Notes under the pieces: model-generated
Database searches by the model: none
What the model saw: the letters and a program-made list of their open reading frames with translations, nothing else
Told to the model about the DNA's origin: nothing
Position numbers and translations under genes: made by a program
Part shown: one piece after another, positions 45,173 to 56,578 of the stretch
How positions within the stretch are numbered: position 1 is the first letter of the stretch
How the letters are laid out: every line of letters begins with the position of its first letter
Assembly (NCBI RefSeq): GCF_002127325.2
Contig: NC_035433.2
Coordinates: forward strand, 145,235,472 to 145,299,471
Source: Helianthus annuus
Taxonomy: Eukaryota; Streptophyta; Magnoliopsida; Asterales; Asteraceae
Direction of reading: 5' to 3'
DNA: 64,000 nucleotides

Positions 45173-45546
45173 GTTATAACTATAAGTATCTAAATATAAT
45201 TTGTATGTTGGATAAATAATAGTTGGGATCAATATAAGTTATAGCGTTTATTTGGAGCTATAAACTTTTGTTGTTTATATTTATTTTTTCCGGGTGTTTA
45301 TCAAATAATAAGACACAGAAAACATAATATTTGTGAATGAACATGAGGTTTATATACATGAATCTAACTTGAGCTTGAGCATAGAGTTCGATTCAAATTA
45401 AAGCAAGTTCCCAAGTATTCCATACATCAAATGCAACGATCTTACAAAGAGCTCGTAAGATCATCGTTGTAATGAAAAATGAATAAAGATAACAAAAAAT
45501 ATAATAGAATAAATAATTATATATTATTGAAAAGATGTATAATATC
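45173..45546 (+). other. Truncated type I 3' flank of D
   Basis: It follows the type I flank, including the hairpin near 45437, up to GAAAAGATGTATAATATC, then switches abruptly to type II exon 4 (copy E). This marks a deletion or unequal-crossover junction at about 45540-45548. Confidence 0.65.
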
Positions 45547-45969
45547 ATTAGGCGTGATTTAGCAAACTCAAACACGCCAGTTGATATATCAGCAATGTGG
45601 TTGGTCCCACAATTTGTGTTACTAGGTTTAACCGAAGCATTTAATGGAATTGGACAATTGGAGTTTTATTATTCTAAGCTCCCAAATTGTAGGGCAAGTC
45701 TAGTGATGGTTATGTTTACTGTGAGCATGGCGGTTGCTTCGCTTGTTGCTAGCATTTTATCTAATATCCTAAACTCCATTACTGGCCAAGGAGGTGACGT
45801 AAGTTGGCTCTCGAGTGATACTAACGCGGGCCACGTGGATTACTACTATTGGTTGCTTAGTTCCTTGAATTTCCTCAACTTTTTATATTACTTGATTTGT
45901 TGTCGTGTTCATCTGAGTTTTTCTTCATCGGAACGTAGGTTGTCCCATGCTGTTGATATGGAGGGATAA
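45547..45969 (+). pseudogene. NPF transporter, type II copy E, 3' fragment
   Basis: It encodes only the last 140 or so residues, from RRDLANSNTPVD through DYYYWLL to AVDMEG-stop. The frame is open and lacks the 8-base insertion that interrupts A, C and K, so it preserves the older type II sequence. The start is cut within exon 4 by the junction with D's 3' flank. It can make no transporter on its own. Confidence 0.88.
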
Positions 45970-47080
45970 GTTATAGCGTTTATTTGGAGCTATAAACTTT
46001 TATATGTGTTTTTATAGAAGTATCCTTGGTCTTATGTTATATTTTTTTTTATTGATAAGTAATTTATTATTAAATAATCAGATAAAAAATTTAAATATTA
46101 TGGTTTGTGTAATTGTGTAGATTAGCGAAGTATACATACCCAACAAGACAGACACGTTAGGAACTAATGCCGGATAACAATTTAAGCATTTTTATCTGTT
46201 CGTTTTTTTTCCTTTTGTGTTGTTATTGTTATTGTGAGCCTATTTGGAAATAAACTTGTTTTCTACTAATTCTGTTATAGTATGTGTTATTTACAAAATT
46301 AAAAAAAAAACATGAAATTGTGCTAGTATGTAACAGTATGTGTTGTTTATAAAATTAAAAAAAATGAAATTGTGCTACTTATGTAATAATATCTGTTGTT
46401 TACAAAACTAAAAAAACATGAAATTGTGCTGATTACGGTGCTGATTAATGTGTTGATTACACTGTTATGCTGATTACAGGATATACTGACAGTGGTGGTG
46501 TGGGATGTTACCGTTGGATGTATGATCGGTGGTGTTACCGTGCTGAGCAGCTGATGTTGACGATGATGCTGATTACAGTAGTGCTGATTCGATGATGAAG
46601 AATATATTAGAAGATTAGGATTTGATCTAATATTGCATGAATTTAGGGATAATTTAATTATTAATATTAGTTAGATATAAATAAAAGGGTATAAAAAGTT
46701 TAAAATACCCGTAAATCAGTTTTTTGATCGAGGACAAATGTCACTAAATTGTTTGTACTTGTAGTTTGTATAAAAAATAGATGTTTGTATTTGACTTAAC
46801 TAATTGTTTGAAGTGATTCATATAAGTTTCTCACTGTCATTACTTTCGAATTACTTTTTTTTCAAAAAAAAATTTTTCTATGTTATTTACTTATGTAGAA
46901 TTTCTATTTTATTTTTAATCTACCAGCAGTTTGGTTGATTATCAAGTGGATATGCTTTCCAATTATCTTATGTAGTTATGTTACTCTAATCCAATCTATT
47001 TTCTTGTTTAGTTTCTTAGAAATACTATGTTGTTATTCAAACATTCATATACAAAGCTCATTATTATTAATTTATTATTA
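45970..47080 (+). other. Type II 3' flank of copy E
   Basis: Homologous to the flanks of A, C and K but more diverged and with a shorter minisatellite (46425-46580). It ends in (ATT)n, where a MITE inserted. No gene is seen. Confidence 0.6.
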
Positions 47081-47456
47081 GAGTTAAATGTCATTTTAGT
47101 CCATGTGGTTTAGTCCATTTTGCCAGTTTAGTCCAAAGATTTCATTTTTAACCTGTGGGTCCAAAAAGGTTTCACAGTTGCCATTTTAGTCCACTGGGTT
47201 AACTTCATCCATTTTTTCTGTTAACGAGAAGGCCAATTCGGTCATTTTATATGTCTAAATTGCTCTTTTAGTTAACAGAATTACATACAAAATGACCAAA
47301 TTGGCATTCTCGTTAACAGAAAAAATGGATGAAGTTAACCCAGTGGATTAAAATGGCAACTGTGAAACCTTTTTGGACCCACAGGTTAAAAATGAAACCT
47401 TTGAACTAAACTGGGAAAATGGCCCAAACCACAGGGACTAAAATAGCATTTAACTC
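47081..47456. mobile_element. Hairpin (fold-back) MITE
   Basis: GAGTTAAATGTCATTTTAGTCC at the left pairs with GGACTAAAATAGCATTTAACTC at the right, and the two arms remain complementary almost to the centre near 47275 (GTTAACGAGAAGGCCAA / TTGGCATTCTCGTTAAC). TATTATT lies next to both edges. The 376 bp would fold into one long hairpin. Confidence 0.85.
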
Positions 47457-47655
47457 TATTATTTCAAATTATTGATTTTCGGTATTCGTGAAAATAAATT
47501 CCTCATATATTTTATCAAGTTTACTTCTTATTAATCAGGTCGAGGTCGAGCCTCAAATCTCAGCTCGATTTGTAATTCGAGCTCGAGCCAGTTATCTAAC
47601 TTGTCTATTTTGTCACCTCTAATTTTTTTCGTTATTATCTAAATTTGTATTTTAG
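47457..47655 (+). other. Promoter remnant fused to intron 3 of copy H
   Basis: The left part matches the region before D (41104-41230), including the GAGCTCG hAT fragment. At about 47589 (GAGCTCGAGCCA) it switches to intron 3 sequence (GTTATCTAACTTG). Exons 1-3 and the start region were deleted. Confidence 0.65.
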
Positions 47656-48514
47656 GTTTCTTAACAAAGCGTGTGTTGTTAGAGATGTGGACATTGGTTC
47701 TTCAGGCTCGAACTCGTGTGGTATTCCCACAGTCGAAAATGTGGAATCCCACAAATCCCTAATTCGGATAATACCTATTTGGTCATCGGGCATTGTACTA
47801 TTTGTAAACGTGTTGCAAACGTTCCCAACACTTGAAGCCGAAAAAATGAACCGAAAGATCACCTAAAGGTTCGAGATCCCGCCAACATCTTTCAGCTTGT
47901 TCATGCTTTTGACAATCACAATATGGATCCCGGTTTATGACCGTGTTATGGTCCCGTTTCTAGCAAAATTTACACAAGAGCCGCGTGGCCTCAACCTGAA
48001 AACCCGAATGGGAGTTGGGATAATATTGTCAATCATAACCATGGTAGTATCCGCAATCGTGGAAACCATAAGGCATGATTTAGCAAACTCAAACACAACG
48101 GTTGTCATGTCAGCAATGTGGTTGGTCCCACAGTTTGTATTACTAGGTTTAACCGAAGCGTTTAATGCAATTGGACAATTGGAGTTTTATTATCCTGAGC
48201 TCCCAAGTAGTATGTCGAGCTTAGCCACAGTTATGTTTATGGTGAGCATGGCGGTTGCTTCGCTTGTTGCAAGCCTTTTAACTAAGATTGTGGACTCGAT
48301 TACTGGCCAAGGAGGTGGCGTAAGTTGGCTGTCGAGTGATATCGACGAGGGACACGTGGATTACTATTATGGGTTGCTTAGTTTCTTGACCTTGCTCAAC
48401 TTTGTCTACTACTTAATTTGTTGTCGTGTTCATCGAAGTTTTTCTTCGTCGGAAAGTAGGTTGTCCCATGCCACCGATAAAGAAAGATTTGATGGCATTG
48501 AACGCAAGACTTGA
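47656..48514 (+). pseudogene. NPF transporter, type I copy H, exon 4 only
   Basis: The exon has its full 859 nt and a preserved 3' splice site (TTTTAG before 47656). One nonsense change, TCA to TAA (47864-47866, in the context KIT-stop-RFEI), interrupts it. Shared residues with L (IWIPVYDR, SSMSSLATVMF, IERKT) and a near-identical 3' flank show that H and L exon 4 are recent duplicates or converted. Without exons 1-3 it is non-functional. Confidence 0.9.
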
Positions 48515-49178
48515 GTTTTAACTATAAGTATCTAAATACAATTTGTATGTTGCATAAATAACAGTTGGGATCGTTATTAGTTATAGCGTTTATTTGGAGC
48601 TATAAACTTTTGATGTTTATGTTTATATTTTCGGAAAATAATTAGATACAAAAAACACAATTTTTGTGAATGAATATGAGGTTCACATACATGAATCTAA
48701 CACGAGCTTGAGTATAGAGTTCGATTCAAATTAATGCAAGTTCCCAAGTATTCCATACTTCAAATGCATCGATCTTACAAAGAGTTCGTAAGATCGATGT
48801 AATGAAAAATTAATAAAGATAACAAAAAATAGAATAAATTAAATAACTATGTATTGTTGAAAAGATATATTAATTCATTTTACAGTTACATAAAACAAAT
48901 TTTAACTTGTAATATAATTTTTATATTAATATTGTTTTTTTCTTGAAAAAATCTAATTTAAAATGTCGACGTGTCAGTATTTGTAGCTTGATACTGCATA
49001 AATGAAAGTTGGACACATTTAGTCGTTTGTAAATCTACCCATTAAAAAAGAGTTGTTAGGTAGTCAGGGCCGGGCTCCTTAAGTTATAAGAACTAGGCTA
49101 TAGCCTAGGGTCTCCCGAAAATTTGGGGCTTCCAATCGGCCAATTAAGAATCAAATGAATAGTGATTTTATATTTTAA
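48515..49178 (+). other. Type I 3' flank of H with further insertion
   Basis: Includes the hairpin near 48768. At about 49065 an AGGGCCGGGCTCCTTA sequence begins, a hAT-like end that is also present at 60767 after L, so it predates the H/L duplication. No gene is seen. Confidence 0.5.
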
Positions 49179-50081
49179 TTAGGTTAGAGCCTCGTATATT
49201 ACACGGATTGAATAAATGTAATTTTATATATTAAATAATAAAAATTATATCTTTATGAACCTTATATATTGTACGAGTTAAATGAATGTAATGTTATATA
49301 TCAAACAATAAAAAAGTTATATCTTTAAAAACCATGTGTATTACACAGATTAAATAATTGTAATTTTGTATACTAAATACTAAAAACGTCGTATCTTTAA
49401 AAAAAACTTGTGTATAATCGGGTTGAATAAATCTACCAAATAGTAAAAAATTACATCCTTAAAAACCCCGTATATTACACGTGTTGAATAAATATAAAAA
49501 ATAGTTATATCTTTAAAAAACCATGTGTATTATGCAGATTAAATAAATGTATTTTTGTATATTAAATACTAAAAACGTGGTATCTTTAAAAAACCCGTGT
49601 ATAGTCGGGTTGAAAAATCTATCAAATAATAAAAAAGTTGTATCCTAAATAAATGTAATTTTGTATATTAAATACTAAAAACGTCATATCTTTAAAAAAT
49701 CGTGTATAGTCGGGTTGAAAAATCTACCAAATAATAAAAAAATTATATCCTTAAAAACCTCGCGTTTTAATCAAGTTGAATAAACAAAATTTTGTATACC
49801 AAATAATAATAAAAATTTGTGTTTTTTAGTAATTAGGATAACATTTAATATTAATTTATTATTTTCATATTTAACATAAGATAAGTAGATAAGAGAGGTA
49901 TTTGTTTTAAAAATATATTAAATTAACAATTTAGATTTGAGGATAATAGTTTATTAAAGTATGAAAAGATTTAATATTAATTTATTATTTATTTATTTAG
50001 TTAAATATAAATCTGAGGATACCTTCAATGATTGACACATGTCCAAAAATTGGTTTCTTTTATTATAGTAGTTAGATTAGA
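49179..50081 (-). mobile_element. Non-autonomous Helitron, minus orientation
   Basis: Read on the minus strand it begins TCTAATCTAACTACTATAATAAAAG-like and ends with a hairpin CCGTGTAATATACGAGG and CTCTAACCTAA before host T. It is the same family as the D and L intron Helitrons, but its internal units are rearranged. Confidence 0.75.
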
Positions 50082-50169
50082 TAATATATAGTTTTTTCTA
50101 AACTTTATTATTTTAATATTATAATAATAATAATTATTTTCTTTACTTTTTAACTTTAGTCCTTTTTTT

Positions 50170-50642
50170 AATATTAGGGTTTGGGATAAACCCGGTGTCA
50201 ACCGATATCAAACCAGTACTTGTATTGAAAATACCGGGACGGTCCTGTTTGGTATCAGTACATGAAGGTAAAAACCGGTACTAATACAAAAAACGTCAAA
50301 AATTGGTGCCAAATTGATATTGGAAAATTTTTTGGTTCGGGAAATTCAGTGCTGCTACCCCGTACCATTTGCTCATCCCTGATCACTGTTACCGTACGAA
50401 CAACGGTATCGTACAACGTTTTTTGTTGATTTTCTTCAACTTTTAATTTTTTCTTATTTTAGTTTCATGGGTAGGCATGAGCTCGGTGCCAACCGATACA
50501 GAATCGGTACTGATACCTAAAATACCGGTTACGGTACCGCTATATGAAGGTAAAAAACGGTAGTGAACCGGTACCACGAACGCCAAAAGTTGGTACCGGA
50601 TTGGTACTTAAGATCTTTCGGTTCGACAAATTTGGTAACGCC
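50170..50642. mobile_element. Two degraded ACCGG-type hAT MITEs
   Basis: One (about 50178-50382) has ends GGGTTTGGGATAAACCC and GCTCATCCCTGATC and is full of ACCGGTACT motifs. A second (from about 50470, GGTAGGCATGAGCTCGGTG) is cut off at 50643, where NPF exon 4 sequence begins. Confidence 0.6.
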
Positions 50643-50644
50643 AA

Positions 50645-51028
50645 CAGTTTGTATTACTAGGTTTAACTGAAGCGTTTAATGCAATTGGACAATTGGAGTT
50701 TTATTATTCCGAGCTCCCAAATAGTATGTCGAGTTTAGCCATGGTTATGTTTATGGTGAGCATGGCGGCTGCTTCGCTTGTTTCAAGCCTTTTAACTAAT
50801 ATTGTGGACTCGGATACTAGCCAAGGAGGTGACGTAAGTTGGCTGTCGAGTGATATCGACGAGGGACACGTGGATTACTATTATTGGTTGCTTAGTTTCT
50901 TGACTTTTCTCAACTTTGTCTACTACTTAATTTGCTATCGTGTTCATCAGAGTTTTTCTTCGTCGGAAAGTAGGTTGTCCCATGCCATCAATAAAGAAAG
51001 ATTTGATGGCATTGAAGGCAAACCTTGA
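50645..51028 (+). pseudogene. NPF transporter, type I copy I, 3' fragment
   Basis: It starts inside exon 4 at QFVLLGLTEAF (CAGTTTGTATTACTAGG) directly after a truncated MITE and runs open to GIEGKP-stop at 51026-51028. About 127 C-terminal residues are kept. Its left junction with the MITE suggests that the break occurred by recombination at the repeat rather than by simple insertion. Confidence 0.87.
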
Positions 51029-51169
51029 GTTATAACTATAAGTATCTAAATACAATTTGTATGTTCGGTAAATAATAGTTGGGATCGTTATAAGTTATAG
51101 CGTCGTTTATTTGGAGCTATAAACTTTTGTTGTTTATGTTTATTTTTTCGGGATGTTTATCTAATAATC
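51029..51169 (+). other. Start of type I 3' flank of I
   Basis: Matches the other type I flanks up to TTTATCTAATAATC, where the LTR element begins. Confidence 0.6.
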
Positions 51170-51937
51170 TGTTAGTATCCTGCTGATATTAACTCGAAAT
51201 TTGAAACAGAAAAACAAAAAAGTAGAAAAGAAACAGTAACAGTAAACCGGGCTTGTGTTTGACACAATTCCCTTAAACAGATTCGCTGTCTACTCCCAGG
51301 GTACGCCGGTTCGAAGCAGCAACAGCGCACTGCCGAACTTGAGACTTGCCTGAAAAGAAACAGGAGAGATGTTGCAGAGATTGAGAGAGGAGAATTTGTT
51401 TGATGGTGTGTCTCAGCTGTGTTGGTATGATCTGGTTTTATAGTCACAGAACTCATAACCGGATTTTGGACATTAATTGTCGCAAATTAAAAACCAAATA
51501 ATTTTCATTAGTACAATTTTAAAACTGATATTAATAACCGTTTAAAATGAAACTCAATAATGATCGTCATCAATACTGAATAATCATTTCAGTTTAAAAC
51601 TCATTAACAAGACCAACAATTTCAGTTTTAAAGACTAATTAAAAAATTAGGCGGTCTAGTGCGCAAAAACTGCCTCACGCGGGCCTGGGTTTTTCGAGCT
51701 GCATTCGTGTCCTCAGGACGTGCGGGCACGCAAAGTTCAACAAAATTCCAGTTCCGGAACTCAATTTTTTCACCCCCCTGCACGCGCGGGTAGGACTTGT
51801 GATAAAACATGTCATAAGACTACAATTGGTTGGTTAAGGTTTTACCTTATAAATAACCTTTCCTTTTGTTCCCACACCAATGTGGGACAAGGTGGTTTTA
51901 CCACTTGAGACTTTCATTCACACCAAAACTTCCAACA
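51170..51937 (-). mobile_element. 3' LTR of a truncated minus-strand LTR retrotransposon
   Basis: The plus strand begins TGTTAGTATCC and ends AACTTCCAACA, giving TG...CA ends over 768 bp. Right of it the minus strand reads TGTGGGGGAT directly before the LTR, a polypurine tract, so this is the 3' LTR of a minus-strand element. No second LTR is present. Confidence 0.72.
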
Positions 51938-52582
51938 ATCCCCCACATGAATGGAGGTCGATGTCAGAAACAACATTATTCCCATTTGATTTCAGCAGTT
52001 GAGTTTTACATACGATCGGTAGGTGTTACCCTTTGAACCTTCGCTCATGAAATGCACTTAGCCCACTGGCTCTGAGTAGACATCGATGTCTTTGAACTCT
52101 TCTTCCATTTATGTAGACGACAATACATTTCACATAAGACTCTCCTTGACAACGTCAAGTCCTCATAGTTATGTTCGTTATGGCCGTGAACATAATCCTG
52201 GTTCTGCAAGAGCCATTAAGTATTGTGCCCCAACAATACCCTTCGAAGCGACCCCACTTCTTTCTCACATAGGTGATTCACTATGTATGGTTACCTTAGT
52301 CGAATTATTAAAAGCCATAAGCTTAGCCTCACACTTGTCAGTTTTAGGAATGGACTAAGAAGTTTATTAAGCTTTGTAATAAACTCCCTTTTAAATACGT
52401 AGGGTTATCCCCCACAGTGACCTCACTCATTCATACAATTAGGTTTTCCTATTGAACTCAGTTCTTGGGATCTCTAGTCTATTGAGTTAGGTTTCCATCA
52501 TATGAACTTAACTTTTCAAGGGCTTCAGTTCCATTCCCATAGATGACTTCTGAACTAACTAATTAACTATCATCTTAGTTCA
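51938..52582 (-). mobile_element. Truncated internal region of the same LTR element
   Basis: About 645 bp of non-coding internal sequence follow the purine tract. No gag-pol domain is seen. It ends abruptly at 52582, where NPF exon 4 resumes, so the rest of the element and its 5' LTR were removed together with NPF sequence. Confidence 0.6.
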
Positions 52583-53248
52583 GAATCGAAAGATCACCTC
52601 AAGGTTCGAGATCCCGGCAGCATCTTTTAGCTTGTTCATGCTTTTGACAATCACAATATGGATCCCGTTTTATGGCCGTGTTATGGTCCCGTTTCTAGCA
52701 AAATTTACACACGGGCCTCGTGGGCTCAACCTGAAAGCCAGAATGGGAGTTGGGATAATATTGTCAATCATAACCATGGTAGTATCCGCAATCGTAGAAA
52801 CCATAAGGCATGATTTAGCAAACTTAAACACGACGGGTGTCATGTCAGCAATGTGGTTGGTCCCACGGTTTGTATTACTAGGTTTAACCGAAGCGTTTAA
52901 TGCAATTGGACAATTGGAGTTTTATTATTCCGAGCTCCCAAATAGTATTTCGAGTTTAGCAATGGTTATGTTTATGGTGAGCGTGGCCGTTGCTTCGCTT
53001 GTTGCAAGCCTTTTAACTAATATTGTGGACTCTGTTACTGGCCAAGGAGGTGGAGTAAGTTGGCTGCGAGTGATATTGACGAGGGACACGTGGATTACTG
53101 TTATTGGTTGCTTAGTTTCTTGACTTTGCTCAACTTTGTCTACTACTTAATTTGTTGTCGTGTCCGTCGGAGTTTTTCTTCGTCAGAAAGTAGGTTGTCC
53201 CATGCCGTCGATAAAGAAAGATTTGAAGGCATTGAAGGCAAACCTTGA
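52583..53248 (+). pseudogene. NPF transporter, type I copy J, 3' part of exon 4
   Basis: It starts at NRKITSRFEIP (AATCGAAAGATCACC) after the truncated retroelement. A missing T near 53067 (GGCTGCGAGTG where others have GGCTGTCGAGTG) shifts the frame; the last 60 codons are then open in another frame to GIEGKP-stop. Several substitutions are unique (FYGRVMV, FTHGPRG, ARMGVG), suggesting relaxed constraint. Confidence 0.88.
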
Positions 53249-54084
53249 GTTTTAACTATAAGTATCTAAATATAATTTGTATGTTGGGTAAATAGTAGTT
53301 GGGATCGTTATAAGTTACAGCGTTTATTTGGAGCTATAAACGTTTGTTGTTTTTGTTTATTTTTTCGGGATGTTTAGCAAATAATCAGATACATAAAACA
53401 TAATTTTTGTGAATGAATATGAGGTTCACATACATGAATCTAACACGAGCTTGAGCATAGAGTTCGATTCAAATTAAAGCAAGTTCCCAAGTATTCCATA
53501 CATCAAATGTATCGATCTTTCAAAGAGTTCGTAAGATCGATGTAATGAAAAATGTATTGTTGAAAAGATATATTAATTCATTTTACAGTTACATAAAACA
53601 AATTTTAACTTGTAATATAATTTTTTATATGAATATTGTTTTTTCTTGAAAAAATCTAATTTAAAATGTCTACCTGTCAGTATAAAATACAATGTTAAAT
53701 TATTGAAGGATGATGTTATATTTGTAGCTTGATACTGCATAAATGAAAGTTGAAGGACACATTTAGTCGATTGTAAATCTACACATTAAAAAAGAGTTGT
53801 ACGTAGTCATATCATCATATCCATATAATTGTTGTTTTACAGTGATACTCTTTGAATTCTTTATTTAAATTGGAATTCTTGAGATGCATCTATTGTCCAT
53901 ATGTGGCCATTTAATGGGTGTGACCACCACTAGCGGGTTCAGAATTATTTTTCCCTCTGTTCATTTTTGTAGGTGTTCGAATTTTGATCAACTCAACGTT
54001 AGAATTTTTGAATCAGTAGGACTTTATTATCACTAAAGTGCTTCAAAAAACCGGATGGTTGAAAAAGTTATTATGGAAAAAAAA
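53249..54084 (+). other. Type I 3' flank of J passing into type II upstream flank of K
   Basis: This is the least interrupted version of the I-to-II spacer: hairpin (53510), CATATCATCATATCC, ATAATTGTTG, GTGATACTCTTTGAATTC, CCATTTAATGGGTGTGACC. It supplies the empty sites for the MITE and both Helitrons after B and for the Tourist MITE at 8514. No gene is seen. Confidence 0.7.
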
Positions 54085-54887
54085 TGAACATTGGTTCTCC
54101 GAGCTCGAACCTTTGTGGTGTCCCCACAGTCGAAAATGTGGAATCCCTCAAATTCTTAATTCGGATAATACTTGTTTGGTCATCAGGCATTCTAGTATTA
54201 GTAGGCATGTTGCAAGCATTCCCAACATTTAGAAGCCGAAAAAATGAACCGAAACATCACCTCATGGTTCCAGATCCCGGCAGCATCATTCTCTTTGTTC
54301 ATGCTTTTGTCAATCACTATATGGATCCCATTTTATGACCGTGTTTTAGTCCCATTTCTAGCAAAATTTACACACGAGCCACGTGCTTAACCCGAAAATC
54401 CGAATGGGAGTTGGGATGATATTGTCGATCATAGCCATGGTAGTATCCGCAATCATGAAAACCAAAAGGCGTGATTTAGCAAACTCAAACACGCCAGTTG
54501 ATATGTCAGCAATGTGGTTGGTCCCACAATTTGTGTTGCTAGGTTTAACCGAAGCGTTTAATGGAATTGGACAATTGGAGTTTTATTATTCTGAGCTCCC
54601 AAATAGTATGGCAAGTCTAGTGATGGTTATGTTTACGATGAGCATGGCGGTTGCTTCGCTTGTTGCTAGCCTTTTAAGTTTTAACTAATGTCGTAGACTC
54701 GGTTACTGGCCAAGGAGGTGATGTAACTTGGCTCTCGAGTGATATTAACGCAGGCCGCGTGGATTACTACTATTGGTTGCTTAGTTTATTGAATTTGCTC
54801 AACTTTTTGTACTACTTGATCTGTTATCGGGTTCATCGGAGCTTTTCTTCATCAGAATGCAGGTTGTCCCATGCTATTGATATATAG
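54085..54887 (+). pseudogene. NPF transporter, type II copy K, exon 4 only
   Basis: It has the same left junction as C (exon 4 starting at GAACATTGG). A one-base insertion near 54230 (ACATTTAGAAGCC), a loss near 54385 (CACGTGCTTAACCC), and the 8-base TTTTAAGTTTTAACT insertion near 54675 each shift the frame. The end reads HAIDI-stop. Non-functional. Confidence 0.9.
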
Positions 54888-56217
54888 GAATAAGTTATAG
54901 CGTTTATTTGAAGCTATAAACTTTTGTATGTGTTTTTTATAGAAGTATCCATGGTCTTATGTTATCTTTTTTATTGATAAGTAATTTATTATTAAATAAT
55001 CAGATAAAAAAAACATCAACTATTATGGTTTGTGTAGATTAGCGAAGTATACATACCCAACAAGATAGACACGTTAGGAACTAATGCCGGATAACAAGTT
55101 AAGCATTTTTATGTGTTCAGCTTTTTTTTCCTTTTTTTTGTTGTTGTTATTGTGAGCCTATTTGTAAATAAACTTGTTTTCTACTAGTTATGTAATAGTA
55201 TATGTTATTTACAAAATAAAAATAAAAATATGAAATTGTGCTAGTATGTAACGGTATGTGTTGTTTATAAAATTAAAAAAAAAATTGCTCTAGTTATGTA
55301 ATAATATATGTTGTTTACAAAGCTAAAAAACATGAAATTGTGCTAATTACGGTGTTGATTAATGTGTTGATTACAGTGTTATGCTGATTACAGGATGTGC
55401 TGACGGTGGTGGTATGGGATGTTACCGTCGGATGTACCGATGGTGGTGTTACCGTGCTGATGTTGACGATGTGCTGATTACGGTGTTGACGATGATGTTA
55501 ATTACGGTGCTGATGATTGATGATGCTGATTACAGTGCTGATTCGATAATGAAAAATAGATTAGGATTTAAACTAATCTTGCATGAATTTAAGGATAATT
55601 TAATTATTGTTTTTATTTAGATATAAATAAAAGGATATAAAAAGTCTAAAATACCCTTAAATCAATTTTTTAATTGAGAACATATACATTAAATTGTTGG
55701 TTTTTATAGTTAGTATAAAAAATAGATGTTTGTATACTATCCTATTCCTAGTTTGACTTAACTAATTGTTTGAAGTGATTGATATAAGTTTCTCATTGTC
55801 ATTACTTTCGAATTACTTTTTTTTTTCCTACTAAAAAGTTCTATGTTATTTACTTATGTAGAATTTCTATTCTATTTTTAATCTACCAGCAGTTTGATTG
55901 GATTATCATGAGGATATGCTTTCCAATTACCTTATGTTTCTCTTATCCAATCTATTTTGTTTAGTTTCTTAGAAATACGATGTTGTTATTCAAACATATA
56001 CAAGCTCATTATTATTTAATGCGCTAAATTGGGATAGGTAGTTAGATTTTAACCTTCGTGATGTAATTCCCTAACTTTGTTTTGTCGGGTTCTTCCCTAA
56101 CTTTGTTTTGTCAGGTTCTTCAGTTTTGTTTTGTTTTGTCGGGTTCTTCAGTTTCTTGCTGACCCGGGTTCTATATGTTATATAGAAATTATTATTGCCG
56201 TTCAAAAAAAAACAAGC

Positions 56218-56218
<1 letters not shown>
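54888..56218 (+). other. Type II 3' flank of K
   Basis: Shared with A, C and E. It contains the GCTGATTACAG/GTTGACGATG minisatellite (about 55340-55545). Near 56060-56150 three copies of TTTTGTTTTGTCGGGTTCTTC-like phrases occur. No gene is seen. Confidence 0.6.

Positions 56219-56280
<62 letters not shown>
56219..56280. repeat. (ATT)n microsatellite before L
   Basis: About 20 uninterrupted units, the longest version of the tract in the array. Confidence 0.93.
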
Positions 56281-56284
<4 letters not shown>

Positions 56285-56449
56285 TGATTTTCGGTATTCG
56301 TGAAAATGAATTCCTGCTATATTTTTCTTCACGTGTTACTTCTTAATAATACATTTTCAACTTTAGCTCCTTTGGCCACATGAGCCCAACCTTTTTAATT
56401 ATTTCTTCTCCACCCAATCACTCAAACCATATCACAATTGTTTTGGCCA

Positions 56450-56456
56450 TATATAT
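56450..56456 (+). promoter_or_regulatory. Putative TATA box of gene L
   Basis: TATATATGAA, 120-130 bases before the start codon, as in D; the upstream CACCCAATCACTCAAAC phrase is also kept. Confidence 0.5.
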
Positions 56457-56578
56457 GAAGAAAGCTTATCAACAATCTTTATGTGGACTCCTCAGTCTCC
56501 CAATGTCACTTTCGCTCCAATTATTATAAAAAAAATGATAGTATCCTAAGTTGCAATCAATCAAACCATAGATCCACC

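Noticed and set aside
51172..51456. 94-codon minus-strand frame after copy I
   Set aside because: It lies inside an LTR and has no recognisable domain.
55381..55620. 79-codon frame rich in GGG and DDVLIT repeats
   Set aside because: It translates the GCTGATTAC minisatellite that is shared by all type II flanks.
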